Shown: positions 33,346 through 42,766 of the stretch, piece by piece
Numbering within the stretch: position 1 is the stretch's first letter
Layout: the number at the start of each line of letters is the position of its first letter
DNA from: Candidatus Microgenomates bacterium
Lineage (GTDB): Bacteria; Patescibacteriota; Microgenomatia; UBA1406; HO2-37-13b
Assembly: GCA_025449735.1 (NCBI GenBank)
Contig: JANWIV010000004.1
Location: forward strand, 1 to 64,000
DNA: 64,000 bases
Reading direction: 5' to 3'
The notes under the pieces: model-generated
Told to the model about the DNA's origin: nothing
Database searches by the model: none
Seen by the model: the letters and a program-made list of their open reading frames with translations, nothing else
Program-made: the position numbers and the translations under genes

Positions 33346-34026
33346 TTATAATATATGCGTAAGAATCTTATTTGTTGCTGATTCAAGCACCTCCGGAAAT
33401 GGCATGCTAACGTTTATAAGTTCAAAAAGTCGATCTTCGCCATTTCTTTTAGCCACTTGAATTATTTTAAAGTAATTTTCTTGTCGTAACTTCATTTTTT
33501 GAAAATTACTCTCATGCCATATCGAGACGTTTTTTTCATTTTTTCTTTTTTCAATTGTTGATTGACGTCTACGTTCTAGCTCTTGCTCAAAATTATTGTT
33601 GTTAAAATAACAAATTAGCGTCAGATCTGGCAAGAGATCACCTAAGAATTGACGCTCAATGGCAAATATTTTCGCCATTTCAATGTCATGGGTCAGACCT
33701 ATGTAGACCCGTGTTGAATCTAAGAAACGATCACAAATAAAAATCGCTTTTTTATTACTCCGATGCTGAGATAAAAACGGTTTAATAACTTCATTACTTA
33801 AGTCAGATCTAGCCTCCATATAAAGCTTGGTAATAGTCATTATATCTGCACCTTCACGAGTCTTTTGAAATACATCGAGTCGAATTTGCTCCGCCCGCGC
33901 TGTCGTACCTGGGTCGTGCGCCGTCGCAACGACGAATCCCAATTGTCTCAAATTATCTGAAAGACCTTTGGTGAGGGTGCTTTTACCAGTAAATTCAATA
34001 CCTTCAAGGGAAATAAATTTTGCCAT
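33346..34026 (-). CDS. tmk: Thymidylate kinase-like protein
   Basis: P-loop LEGIEFTGKSTLTKGLSDNL and the FICDRFLDSTRVYIG segment (DR-x-x-x-S lid-proximal motif) match thymidylate kinases. The usual GxDGxGKTT is altered to GIEFTGKST, and the DPGTTARAEQIR stretch replaces REPGGT. At 226 residues it is in range. It probably makes dTDP from dTMP, complementing thyA, but the substrate is less certain than the family. Confidence 0.72.
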   Translation of the reverse strand: MAKFISLEGIEFTGKSTLTKGLSDNLRQLGFVVATAHDPGTTARAEQIRLDVFQKTREGADIMTITKLYMEARSDLSNEVIKPFLSQHRSNKKAIFICDRFLDSTRVYIGLTHDIEMAKIFAIERQFLGDLLPDLTLICYFNNNNFEQELERRRQSTIEKRKNEKNVSIWHESNFQKMKLRQENYFKIIQVAKRNGEDRLFELINVSMPFPEVLESATNKILTHIL

Positions 34027-34029
34027 TTT

Positions 34030-36264
34030 TTAAAAGGTAATCGTTTGTCCGCGACTTATTTTTTGAGATAAGATTTGAGCGGCGATTTTATCTTCAATTT
34101 CTGTTTCAATGATGCGCTGCATGTTGCGCGCTCCAAAGCGATCATCATAGCTCTTATCGATTAAGGATTGCAGAAATGAGTCGCCTACTTGAAGAGTGAT
34201 ACCTTGATTTTGTTGTAGTTTGGAAGCTACTGATTTTATAATTCGATGAGCAATCTTAACTATTGCTTCCTTGCCCAGTGGGGAATAGACAATCACGCCG
34301 TCAAATCTATTTAAAAGTTCTGGACTATAGATCTTTTGGGCGACAATATTGTTGATCAATTCATCACTAATGGTTTGATAATTAGTGTTGAATGAGTCAC
34401 TTTTTTGAAATAAATAATCAGCGCCCGCGTTTGAGGTGGCGACAATAATCAAATGTGAGCAGTCAACTCGCTCTCCGCCTGCACTCATGAAATATCCCTC
34501 ATCAAGAATAGTAAGAAAAATGTTCAGCAGGTCAGGATTGCTTTTTTCAAATTCATCCAAAAGCAAAACGCCAAAATTACGCTCTCGAATTTGAGCAGTC
34601 AACTGTCCTGGTTCGCCACTATTCTCATTGCCGACAAGTCGAGCAATGTCGGCACTGTTTTGATAGAGCGACATATCAAATCTAATAAGAGTACTCTCAT
34701 CATCAAAAAGAATAGCGGCTAAGGTTTTAGCAGTTTCGGTCTTGCCCACTCCAGTGGGGCCGAGAAGCAAGAATGAAGATATAGGTCGCGGTCGGTCTGA
34801 TTCCAATATAAATGATTTAGAGAGAGTGGCAGCGATTTTCTCTGTCGCTCCTGACTGCCCAATTACTCGAGTTGACATTGATTCTTTAAGTGCCGTCAAT
34901 TTATTTTTAAAATCTTGATCAGGGGAGATGGCCACGTGGGTTTTCTGCTCAACGAGCGCGCTGACCATTTCCGGTGTAATTAGTTTAGCTTGTTGTTTTG
35001 TCCCGGCGACGCAAGCTTCATCGAGCAAATCAATTGCCGACTCGGGTAGTGGTCGATCTTTCATATAGCGGTGAGCTAGAGTCACCGAAGTGGTGACCGC
35101 TTCAAGACTAATGGTGACTTGATGACGCTCTTCAAGAGTAAGGGCGGTATGAAGCATGATCTCAATTGCCCCGGCTTGATCAATTTCCTTGACCTCAACT
35201 CGCTCAAAAGTATCAGTTAATGCCTTATTAGGGTAGATAAATTTTTGATAGTCATGAGGGGTGGTGGTGGCAATAAATTGAAGTGTTGGTAGAGCGGCGT
35301 ATTCAGCAATGGGACTGGAAAAATCGGTACGGCCTGATTCGGCATTGATATAATCCTCTATTTGAGGAATATAAAGAATTATATTTTGGGCTAGTTTGGC
35401 TTCATTGAAGATTGTGGACAACAGCTCAGTACGAGCCATCACATCAGTTTTTTCGGCGACGAGCTTGTCAATATCTAGCTTTAGAATTCGCTTATAGGCC
35501 AAAGTAGCATTGGTTTTACCTTCATAGAGACGTTTGCCAAAGGCACGAACGATTATGTCGCGACCAATCCCTTCCGGTCCGACAATTATAACATTGGCAT
35601 CTTGAGACTTGGACAATGCCGATTCAACCTGAGACAGTTCTGAGACTCGATCAATAAAATTCCTGGTTTCAGCCATAGTTTGTGGAATCGGTACTGAAAA
35701 CTGATCCAATGTCGGTGTGTAACCCGCATTCCAATCACGACCAATCGGCGGCACCGCAAAAAGTCTTTCCTTTTGCCACCAATTAACCTGATGTCGAGCT
35801 TGCCAATAAATCTCAAACCATTTTTCGACAATTGGTAGATTGGCAGGATCGCTACTTCTTGTTTTGAGGAAGTGCTGATGGAGCTGTTCTTTTTTCTGCT
35901 CTGGCTTAAGCAAACTCTGGTGCAAGATGTAGTCCAGTGGCAAAAAAATAATTACAAAAACAATAATCAGCGGTAGCATGATGACAAGCAGGGTTTGCAA
36001 TACCAAATAAGCCAAAATCACCGATAGCCGCAGCATAAATCCCATGCCTCTGGAGACCAGATTGTCGCCCAGACGCGTCATCGCCTCATCAATTGCAGTG
36101 CCTTTTTTAGTTTTATAGGTGACGATTTGTTTCCAAGGGGCAAAAAGAGTTCGAATTAGCTCTTCAATTGAGAAAAAATAAGGCAAAAAGATAAAAATAT
36201 TGACAACGGCAATCTTCAATTCATGTATGCGTCGAGCGATGAATACGTTAAAGTCTTCATTCAT
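34030..36264 (-). CDS. Membrane-anchored Clp/HSP100-like double AAA+ ATPase, 744 aa
   Basis: Residues about 15-35 and 78-120 form hydrophobic membrane segments instead of the Clp N-domain. The first AAA+ module (about 205-400) has a degraded Walker A, GPEGIGRD, lacking the Lys-Thr pair. The second (about 455-740) is intact: LLLGPTGVGKTETA, Walker B VLLLDEFEKS, then a NRFDGVIVYSPL arginine-finger region. No (I/L/V)GF loop for ClpP docking is evident. It likely works at the membrane as an unfoldase or disaggregase. Confidence 0.82.
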   Translation of the reverse strand: MNEDFNVFIARRIHELKIAVVNIFIFLPYFFSIEELIRTLFAPWKQIVTYKTKKGTAIDEAMTRLGDNLVSRGMGFMLRLSVILAYLVLQTLLVIMLPLIIVFVIIFLPLDYILHQSLLKPEQKKEQLHQHFLKTRSSDPANLPIVEKWFEIYWQARHQVNWWQKERLFAVPPIGRDWNAGYTPTLDQFSVPIPQTMAETRNFIDRVSELSQVESALSKSQDANVIIVGPEGIGRDIIVRAFGKRLYEGKTNATLAYKRILKLDIDKLVAEKTDVMARTELLSTIFNEAKLAQNIILYIPQIEDYINAESGRTDFSSPIAEYAALPTLQFIATTTPHDYQKFIYPNKALTDTFERVEVKEIDQAGAIEIMLHTALTLEERHQVTISLEAVTTSVTLAHRYMKDRPLPESAIDLLDEACVAGTKQQAKLITPEMVSALVEQKTHVAISPDQDFKNKLTALKESMSTRVIGQSGATEKIAATLSKSFILESDRPRPISSFLLLGPTGVGKTETAKTLAAILFDDESTLIRFDMSLYQNSADIARLVGNENSGEPGQLTAQIRERNFGVLLLDEFEKSNPDLLNIFLTILDEGYFMSAGGERVDCSHLIIVATSNAGADYLFQKSDSFNTNYQTISDELINNIVAQKIYSPELLNRFDGVIVYSPLGKEAIVKIAHRIIKSVASKLQQNQGITLQVGDSFLQSLIDKSYDDRFGARNMQRIIETEIEDKIAAQILSQKISRGQTITF

Positions 36265-36277
36265 TTTTGATTATGTC

Positions 36278-36345
36278 TGTCATCCCGTACTTGATACGGG
36301 ATCTATAATAATTAAAATAGATTCCTGGTCAAGCCAGGAATGACA
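36278..36345. repeat. Bipartite TGTCAT...ATGACA palindromic element (best copy)
   Basis: Two clean hairpins, CCCGTACTTGATACGGG and ATTCCTGGTCAAGCCAGGAAT, sit between terminal TGTCAT and ATGACA with an A/T centre. It lies between the Clp-like gene and folC. Confidence 0.85.
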
Positions 36346-36407
36346 TAGTAATATCAGTATGCAGTATGAAGTATTTAGAGTCAAGCAAGACATGTTATAC
36401 TGTTGCA

Positions 36408-37682
36408 ATGGGAATAAATTCGTATAATCAAGCTCTAAAGTTTTTGTTTTCTCACATTCCGGGTAAGGAAACCAGAGTTTATTCAGGAGAATTGGGACTG
36501 AAGCGGATGAAGCATTTAGCGAGTCTAATTGGGTATCTTCAAGAGTCGATTCCGGTGATTCACATCGCTGGCACCAGTGGCAAGGGATCAACCGCGACGA
36601 TGATAACTGAGATATTGATGGCTCATGGGCTCAAAGTGGGTCTTCATGTCAGTCCTCATCTAGTTGATATAAGGGAGCGATTTCAGATAAATAGAAAATT
36701 AGTTTCAAAAGAGTTTTTTATCGAAACATTAAATGAAGTCATTCCCTATGTTACTCAAATGCATCAAAGTAAATTTGGGGCACCAACTTATTTTGAAATC
36801 AATACCGCGCTCGCCTACTTAATATTTAAGAAAAAAAAAGTTGATGTCGCGGTAATTGAAACGGGTTTAGGAGGCCTTCTTGATGGCACCAATATCGTAA
36901 GCAACTCCAAAAAACTTTGCGTCATTACTCGCATTGGACTCGATCATACCGAAATATTAGGGACTACATTACCTGAAATTGCCAGTCAAAAGGCCGGAAT
37001 AATACAAGTTGGTAATACCGTAGTCGCACTTAAGCAAGAAGAATCAGTTCAACAGGTCATTAAAAAGGTGGCCAAACTAAAACAGGCTAAGCTCACTTTT
37101 GTCGAAACAGATAAGCATTTAAAGCTCGGAGTTCGCGGTGATTTTCAACTGGAAAATGCCAGCCTGGCGATTGAGGCGAGTCGCCAGTGGTTAGAAAATT
37201 TCGGAAAAATATATGATGAAAAAAAGGCTTCGAGCGTCTTAAAAAACATCTCGATAACCGGTCGATTTGACGTGCGCCAAGTCCATGGTAAGACCGTGAT
37301 TATTGATGGCGCTCACAATCCAGAGAAAATGACGGCTTTTATATCAAGCTTGAAAAAATATTATCCCGGGCGCAAATTCAAATTTATCATCGCCTTTAAA
37401 AAAGGCAAAAATTATCAAGACATGTTGCCAATAATAATGCCACTGGCCGACACTTTAGTTTTAACCAAGTTTTCCTCGAGCCAACAAGAGGCAATCGATA
37501 TGTCAGAGGATCCAAAAGTTATACTGGAAGTAGCAAAAAACTTAGGAGCGAGAAATGTCTCCCTCTCCCCGGCTCCTAAATTAGCTCTAAAAGAAGCGCT
37601 TGATGGGAACGATGAAATTATTGTTATTACTGGATCGATTTATCTTCAAGAAGAGATTCTTCGCTATTTGAGAGTGTCTTGA
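36408..37682 (+). CDS. folC: Folylpolyglutamate / dihydrofolate synthase
   Basis: Mur-ligase-type enzyme that adds glutamate to folates. The P-loop is HIAGTSGKGSTATMI, then LHVSPHLVDIRERF and GLGGLLDGTN; the late IIDGAHNPEKM is the family marker. I start at MGINSYNQAL, where TATACT ends 6 nt upstream, so it is probably leaderless. The stop is TGA. Its 3' end overlaps the convergent 37627 gene by 56 bases. Confidence 0.92.
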   Translation: MGINSYNQALKFLFSHIPGKETRVYSGELGLKRMKHLASLIGYLQESIPVIHIAGTSGKGSTATMITEILMAHGLKVGLHVSPHLVDIRERFQINRKLVSKEFFIETLNEVIPYVTQMHQSKFGAPTYFEINTALAYLIFKKKKVDVAVIETGLGGLLDGTNIVSNSKKLCVITRIGLDHTEILGTTLPEIASQKAGIIQVGNTVVALKQEESVQQVIKKVAKLKQAKLTFVETDKHLKLGVRGDFQLENASLAIEASRQWLENFGKIYDEKKASSVLKNISITGRFDVRQVHGKTVIIDGAHNPEKMTAFISSLKKYYPGRKFKFIIAFKKGKNYQDMLPIIMPLADTLVLTKFSSSQQEAIDMSEDPKVILEVAKNLGARNVSLSPAPKLALKEALDGNDEIIVITGSIYLQEEILRYLRVS

Positions 37683-38121
37683 GCCGCCTGATGCCATATA
37701 AGGATTGATAGCGTCGATGTGCGCTAAATTTATCAAGTGACCAGATTCCAACGCCTTGATCAATATAGTTAGCATGCACTATTTTTGGTGCCCCCGTTTG
37801 CTCATCAACCTCGCCACTATGAATTCCTATATGGAGCCTACGAAAGTCTACCAAGTTTTCTGTCCCAAAGAAAAAAAGATCACCCCTTCGGGTCATTGCG
37901 ATATCAAAAATCTCGTCGAGCAATACATTATCTTCGAACATTTCTTTTGACTTCATTTCCTTTGGCAGTTCGATCCCAAATTGATCTAGAATTGCCCGGT
38001 GGACGAATAATTGACAATTCATTCCCTTGGTCATCATTTCCTCATCGCTGTGACCGCAGTCAGGACCACTTTCAAAGCGATATGGCAAGCCTTGATATTT
38101 TAAGTATTCTGATATTGACAT
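37627..38121 (-). CDS. NlpC/P60-like cysteine hydrolase, 164 aa
   Basis: GMNCQLFVHRAI gives the catalytic cysteine environment, and RRGDLFFFG ... LHIGIHSG the G-D-L-x-F-F and histidine segment of NlpC/P60 peptidoglycan hydrolases. IVHAN may hold the third polar residue. No signal peptide is visible, so export or a cytosolic role is open. The tail overlaps folC by 56 bases. Confidence 0.7.
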   Translation of the reverse strand: MSISEYLKYQGLPYRFESGPDCGHSDEEMMTKGMNCQLFVHRAILDQFGIELPKEMKSKEMFEDNVLLDEIFDIAMTRRGDLFFFGTENLVDFRRLHIGIHSGEVDEQTGAPKIVHANYIDQGVGIWSLDKFSAHRRYQSLYGIRRLKTLSNSEESLLEDKSIQ

Positions 38122-38183
38122 AAGTTATAGGAACGAAATGATAGTTTATAAAGAATTTATTTTCAAGCTAAATTGATGAGTTA

Positions 38184-38699
38184 TTACCTTGTCAATGTCA
38201 GCCAAGTAAAGGCGGGATTGCTTTCGGGATGATCTTCCCGAAAGACTTCCTTGTCAAAATCGGTATATTCCGGGAAGAAGGTATCACAGGCAAAGTCGCC
38301 ACTGACTAGCGTGAGATATAGATTATCTGTGATGCTGATTGCTTGATCAAAAATCTGTGCCCCTCCAATTATAAAAATTTCATCAGTTTCAGTTTGTTTT
38401 GCTTTGTTGAGCGCTTTTTCAATTGAATCCACTATCGCCACCTCACCTCCGATCCTGGATCGGTTTGAGTACACCGTTCCGGGATTTCTGGTTATAACAA
38501 TATTTTTGCGTCCGGGAAGTGGCTTTTTCAGATATTCCAAAATAGATTCAAAAGTTTTTCGCCCCATAATCACCGGGTGGCCCATGGTCAATTCCTTAAA
38601 TCTTTTGAGGTCCTCAGGAATATGCCAAGGTAATTTATTGTCGCGGCCGATTCCTCGCTTTTCATCAAGCGCGGCAATGATTGAGATTTTGGATTTCAT
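38184..38699 (-). CDS. folA: Dihydrofolate reductase
   Basis: It regenerates tetrahydrofolate after thymidylate synthesis. ISIIAALDEKRGIGRDNKLPWHIPEDL is the family start, with VIMGRKTFESI and the FIIGGAQIFDQAI stretch following. I start at MKSKISII (the track adds six residues). At 171 residues it is normal. It sits near folC and thyA. Confidence 0.95.
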   Translation of the reverse strand: MKSKISIIAALDEKRGIGRDNKLPWHIPEDLKRFKELTMGHPVIMGRKTFESILEYLKKPLPGRKNIVITRNPGTVYSNRSRIGGEVAIVDSIEKALNKAKQTETDEIFIIGGAQIFDQAISITDNLYLTLVSGDFACDTFFPEYTDFDKEVFREDHPESNPAFTWLTLTR

Positions 38700-38711
38700 A
38701 AGGTTGATTTT

Positions 38712-38768
38712 TGTCATGCTGAATTAATTTCAGCATCTCAGAGATCCTGAAACAAGTTCAGGATGACG
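38712..38768. repeat. Bipartite TGTCAT...GATGAC palindromic element
   Basis: ATGCTGAATTAATTTCAGCAT and ATCCTGAAACAAGTTCAGGAT hairpins form the usual pair. It lies between the divergent folA and alpha/beta hydrolase genes. Confidence 0.8.
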
Positions 38769-38809
38769 GTCAGTATAGTATAGCAAGTTCTATTTGATAG
38801 AATAGAGCG

Positions 38810-39568
38810 ATGATAGAAAAGAAGGTAACGACAAAAAACAAATACGGCGAAATTTTGGTTGGGATAGAATCAACACCCGACGAACTCAAAGATAAATATC
38901 CAACGGTAATTCTTGTACATGGGTTTGCTGATAACAAACATGAACATGGTATGTTTGATGAGTTGACAAATGTGTTATGTCAGTCGGGATTTTTAGTTTA
39001 TCGATTTGATTTTTCTGGATGTGGGGAAAGCCAAGGGGATTATGCGATAACTTCGCTAACTAAGCTCAGGGAAGATTTGCATTCAATTTTTGATTTTGTC
39101 AAGCAAAAATCTAGTGTCGACGAAAATCGTATCGGGATTCATGCACAATCCTTCGGTACCTCGGTTACAATCGCTGCTCAATTGCCAATTAAATCGATTG
39201 TGCTAACCGGCTCTTTTACCGATATACAACGAGTTTTTAAAAGGCATTTTGGAAATGGCTATGATCCACAAGGAATTTCAAAAAGGCATAGTGAGTCGCA
39301 AAAACAATATGTGTCAATTGAACCGCAGTTTTGGATTGACATAAAGTCCTACAAACTTCAGGAATTAGTCAAAAAAATTCACTGTCCGATTCTTTTTATT
39401 CAGGGTGAAAAAGATGAGACCTGTCCTGTTGCTGAGATGGAGATGTTGTTTGAAGCCGCCAATGAACCAAAAGGAAAAGTAATTCTTGAAGGGGTCGGTC
39501 ATGGCTTAGAACCTAAGCGAGAAGAAATGTACAAAATTGCTGCTAATTGGTTTATGAAAACACTATAA
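38810..39568 (+). CDS. Alpha/beta hydrolase, 252 aa
   Basis: VILVHGFADN is the oxyanion region and IGIHAQSFGTSV the nucleophile elbow (Ser). The acid is probably the Asp of GEKDETCP and the base the His of GVGHGLEP. It resembles cytosolic esterase/dienelactone-hydrolase-like proteins; the substrate is unknown. TAGAAT ends 6 nt before the ATG (leaderless). The next gene begins 5 bases after its stop. Confidence 0.85.
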   Translation: MIEKKVTTKNKYGEILVGIESTPDELKDKYPTVILVHGFADNKHEHGMFDELTNVLCQSGFLVYRFDFSGCGESQGDYAITSLTKLREDLHSIFDFVKQKSSVDENRIGIHAQSFGTSVTIAAQLPIKSIVLTGSFTDIQRVFKRHFGNGYDPQGISKRHSESQKQYVSIEPQFWIDIKSYKLQELVKKIHCPILFIQGEKDETCPVAEMEMLFEAANEPKGKVILEGVGHGLEPKREEMYKIAANWFMKTL

Positions 39569-39573
39569 AGATT

Positions 39574-40551
39574 ATGAATTTAAAAGATTTCCAGGCAAGA
39601 ATTGATTATAAAGGTGACATTGTAGATCTTCTTTCTTCGGTCGTTTCAGAATTTGGTTTAGGTGAGTATATTGGGTATTCGCCAATTCTAGTTGGATATG
39701 AAGATTTCAATATTATGCTCGATACGTCATCAGGAAAATATTTCGTAAAACTTTTTGCTAACTTCAGGACAACTCAAGACATAGAAAGATATATTGCAAT
39801 TATGCAATCGGCAATTTCTGTCGGAGTAAATCATCCTCAGCTGTACGAAGTAAAAAATAGGGGGTCTTTATTTGATAATGAGATAGCTGGTAAGAGAGTT
39901 CGACTCGCTGTCATGGAATTTATCGAAGGAGAATCATTCTATGACTTAGGAAGTAAGCCCACTGAAGAAGAAATAAGCCAAATTGTAGATCAAGTAGCGA
40001 AGATTAGTAAAATTTCTATTGAACCGCGAGAATACTACGATGAGTGGGCAATAACTCACTTTCTTTCGGCGTGGAAGGATAAATCAAATTCAATCACTAA
40101 TGAAGATAGAGCGCTTATTGAACCATTAATTGAGCCATATCAGGAGCTTGAGATAGATTCGTTGCCTAAAGGATTTGTACATGGTGATATTATCATGACA
40201 AATGTAATCAAGGGAATAGACGGTAAAATCTATCTCATAGATTTTTCTGTAGCCAATCGATATCCACGAATTCAAGAACTGGCTGTGCTGCTTTGTAATT
40301 TATTGTGGGATGATGAACCTACAAAATTTAAACGAAACTACAACCTAACTCTTCTCCGATATGAAAAACAGGTACCACTTTCCGAACACGAAAAAAAGGC
40401 GTTGCCTCTTTTGATAAGAGTCGCACACGCAATGCATGTATTGTGCGCTTCATATGAGCGTGAAGTAAAAGGAAATACTACTGCTGAAAATGAATACTGG
40501 ATTGATTGTGGGCAGAGGGGTCTTAATGGAATGGTTTATTTTGATCAATAG
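39574..40551 (+). CDS. Aminoglycoside-phosphotransferase-like small-molecule kinase
   Basis: Kinase-like fold of the APH/choline/homoserine kinase II family: the Brenner-type loop FVHGDIIMTNVI and YLIDFSVANRY supply the catalytic Asp and metal-binding Asp. MEFIEGESFYDL is the hinge. I start at MNLKDFQARI, 5 bases after the hydrolase stop; the track start lies inside the hydrolase gene. The substrate is unknown. Probably co-transcribed with the hydrolase. Confidence 0.8.
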   Translation: MNLKDFQARIDYKGDIVDLLSSVVSEFGLGEYIGYSPILVGYEDFNIMLDTSSGKYFVKLFANFRTTQDIERYIAIMQSAISVGVNHPQLYEVKNRGSLFDNEIAGKRVRLAVMEFIEGESFYDLGSKPTEEEISQIVDQVAKISKISIEPREYYDEWAITHFLSAWKDKSNSITNEDRALIEPLIEPYQELEIDSLPKGFVHGDIIMTNVIKGIDGKIYLIDFSVANRYPRIQELAVLLCNLLWDDEPTKFKRNYNLTLLRYEKQVPLSEHEKKALPLLIRVAHAMHVLCASYEREVKGNTTAENEYWIDCGQRGLNGMVYFDQ

Positions 40552-40681
40552 AATTAATTTTTAGTTTCGTTAAGTATTTAGGTTTTAGTATATTAGTATA
40601 ATTATTGTGCAACGATGCTTGCATGGAACTACCTGTTGAGACAGTGTAAATAATCATAAAAATAATGATATAATAATTGTT

Positions 40682-40993
40682 ATGCCAATTGAATTTTCAA
40701 TCAAAGCTAAAGGAATGACTAATTTTATCGGTACTTATCCATCGGACCAACCAACCCATCCATTCAAAGATTATTCAACCGTTCCACCGACGATAATTCA
40801 GGCTCAATCTCAACCCAATAATGGGGGCATAGTCGCTCGCGTGTCTGCTCCAACTCGCGATTTGCATGGTGCTGAGTTTGTCGATCACGAGCGTTATCTA
40901 GATACTGATGAGAGATTTGAACAAACAATTCTTACTCAAACAGGTGAAGAAATGACACTAATCTTTCAACACCGCGCTAGTCAAGATTCATAA
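40682..40993 (+). CDS. Hypothetical protein, 103 aa
   Basis: I recognise no family. It is soluble and rich in Thr, Pro and Gln (PTIIQAQSQPNN). TATAAT ends 7 nt before the ATG, so the start is well supported and the mRNA leaderless. Its end overlaps the convergent thyA by 13 bases. Confidence 0.55.
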   Translation: MPIEFSIKAKGMTNFIGTYPSDQPTHPFKDYSTVPPTIIQAQSQPNNGGIVARVSAPTRDLHGAEFVDHERYLDTDERFEQTILTQTGEEMTLIFQHRASQDS

Positions 40994-41937
40994 AGCCCGC
41001 CGGCGACGGTAAGATCTCCTTTTAGAATCGGATGGGGATCGTAGCCTATCAACTCTACTTTATCGGGCGTAAAGTCATCTATCTCCTTGATTGATTTATC
41101 GAGTTTTATCTTAGGAAAAGGCTTAGGCGCTCGCTTCAGCTCCTCTTTGACCTGAGTGATATGGTTTTCATAAATATGAGCATCTCCAAAGGTATGGACA
41201 AATTCACCGGGCTTGACTTTTAGTATTTGAGCCAAAATTATCGTCAGCAAGGCATAGCTCGCAATATTAAAGGGTACCCCTAAGAAAAGGTCAGCGGAGC
41301 GTTGATAAAGTTGAAGATAGAGTTTGCCGTCTTTAATGCTGACCTGATACATATTGTGACAAATTGGGAAACGACTCGCCTCTTCATATTTAGCCATAGT
41401 GTAGAGATATTCTGGGTTCCAAGAATTGACAATGGCGTTTCTGGCATATTTATCTTCGCGCAACTCAGTCACTACCCATTTAAGCTGATCAATTGTCCGA
41501 CTTCCTCGAGTCGGCCAACTGCGCCATAATTCGCCATAGATTTTTGGCAGCACTCCCCACTTCATTGCAAATTGTTTGTTTGTTTTAATCTTTTCTATAA
41601 ATTCTTCCTTTGTTGATATGTTTTCATTTTTAATTTTTCCTTTTTCATTTTTCATTTTGTATATCTTATATGGATAATCATCCCAGATATGGACGTTATT
41701 GTCGACTAAATACTTGATGTTATTATTACCTGACATGAACCAATAAAGCTCATGCAAGACTCCATTCCAATAGATGCGCTTGGTGGTCAGCAGTGGGAAG
41801 CCGGCAGACAAATCGAACCTAAGCTGCCTGCCGAAGACGCTCAAAGATTTGACTTTAGTACCTCGGTCGATGTTCACTGAGCCATTTTTAAGGACATCTT
41901 TCAGCAAATCGAGGTATTGATATTCGGGATGTTTCAT
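40981..41937 (-). CDS. thyA: Thymidylate synthase with a repeat-encoded insert
   Basis: It makes dTMP from dUMP. The catalytic cysteine is in SRFPICHNMYQ (normally LPPCH), and FNIASYALLT and FVHTFGDAHIYENH are family motifs. At 318 residues it is longer than the usual 264. Part of the extra length between IWDDYPYK and the IYGELWRSW motif reads KMKNEKGKIKNENI, the translation of an ATTTTTCATTTTT repeat. TAAAAT ends 6 nt before the ATG (leaderless). Confidence 0.95.
   Translation of the reverse strand: MKHPEYQYLDLLKDVLKNGSVNIDRGTKVKSLSVFGRQLRFDLSAGFPLLTTKRIYWNGVLHELYWFMSGNNNIKYLVDNNVHIWDDYPYKIYKMKNEKGKIKNENISTKEEFIEKIKTNKQFAMKWGVLPKIYGELWRSWPTRGSRTIDQLKWVVTELREDKYARNAIVNSWNPEYLYTMAKYEEASRFPICHNMYQVSIKDGKLYLQLYQRSADLFLGVPFNIASYALLTIILAQILKVKPGEFVHTFGDAHIYENHITQVKEELKRAPKPFPKIKLDKSIKEIDDFTPDKVELIGYDPHPILKGDLTVAGGLYES
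41621..41659. repeat. ATTTTTCATTTTTC repeat inside thyA
   Basis: The plus strand reads TTTTCATTTTTAATTTTTCC, then CTTTTTCATTTTTCATTTT. The same units lie at the prfA start (4059-4096). Here they are translated in frame as a Lys/Asn/Glu-rich loop. Confidence 0.75.
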
Positions 41938-41959
41938 AGCGACATTTTAAAGATATACT

Positions 41960-42766
41960 ATGAGTTTTGCAAGCATTTGTGATAAAATGGCTCCACATAT
42001 GGAAAGAACCTATGCCAGCCTAGCAAATATAAGGCCTGATCACCCCGAGGCCGCAGGACCGCTAGTTGAGGATCAGAAATATTGGTCGCTGTTGACAGAA
42101 AGTCAACGCGATGATTTGCTTGATATGGCAGACAGGTTAATTGCCAGAGATCAGATTTTTTTCGAGAGTGGAATATGTGGTATTTATGCGATAAAACCAG
42201 GTGCCGACAAGCACTATCCCCGACTGCAACCTCAAAATGGGAGCCACACTGATGAACTGCGTCATTTAATCCTCTCAAATCCGGCGTGTGAGTTGAAATC
42301 GCTTTTTGAGATTCCAATGGTCATGACACATAGTGACGTTCGAGATTTTTATTCAGGAGCCCCTTGGAAAAAGATGGAAAGAAATATAGTTGCTTCTTAT
42401 GGAGTAACTGAGGCGGATTTATTTATTGCCTATATGACATCTGATGTGATTCGATTTGGGGTCGCTTGTGATGCCAAAATTGACGAAAGACTTGATAAAA
42501 GGGAACGCCTAAAAAATATAATTGAGCCGACAAGAGCTTATCTTGGATCTACTTCTTCAAAAAAAGCCTATGATAGTGAAAATATTGATTCACCAAGAAA
42601 TCATTCAATTAGAGGAATGCTGGGTAGCCCATATTTTTCCGAAAATCCGGCCAGAAAATTCATCTTTCTAAATTGTGTCCACTTCAGCTCCAGTCTCAAA
42701 GAAGCGTCAAGAGAAGCAAGCGTCGTTGGAGCCGCGATTCTAAACAGACTTACACTTTCTTATTAG
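41960..42766 (+). CDS. Hypothetical protein, up to 268 aa
   Basis: I recognise no family. It is soluble and mixed alpha/beta, with cysteines scattered (CGIYAIKPG, RFGVACDAK). The start is uncertain: the track ATG at 41960 is possible, but a TAAAAT box 10 nt before the ATG at 41999 (MERTYASL) is an alternative. It is divergent from thyA. The stop overlaps the dcd stop by 4 bases. Confidence 0.55.
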   Translation: MSFASICDKMAPHMERTYASLANIRPDHPEAAGPLVEDQKYWSLLTESQRDDLLDMADRLIARDQIFFESGICGIYAIKPGADKHYPRLQPQNGSHTDELRHLILSNPACELKSLFEIPMVMTHSDVRDFYSGAPWKKMERNIVASYGVTEADLFIAYMTSDVIRFGVACDAKIDERLDKRERLKNIIEPTRAYLGSTSSKKAYDSENIDSPRNHSIRGMLGSPYFSENPARKFIFLNCVHFSSSLKEASREASVVGAAILNRLTLSY

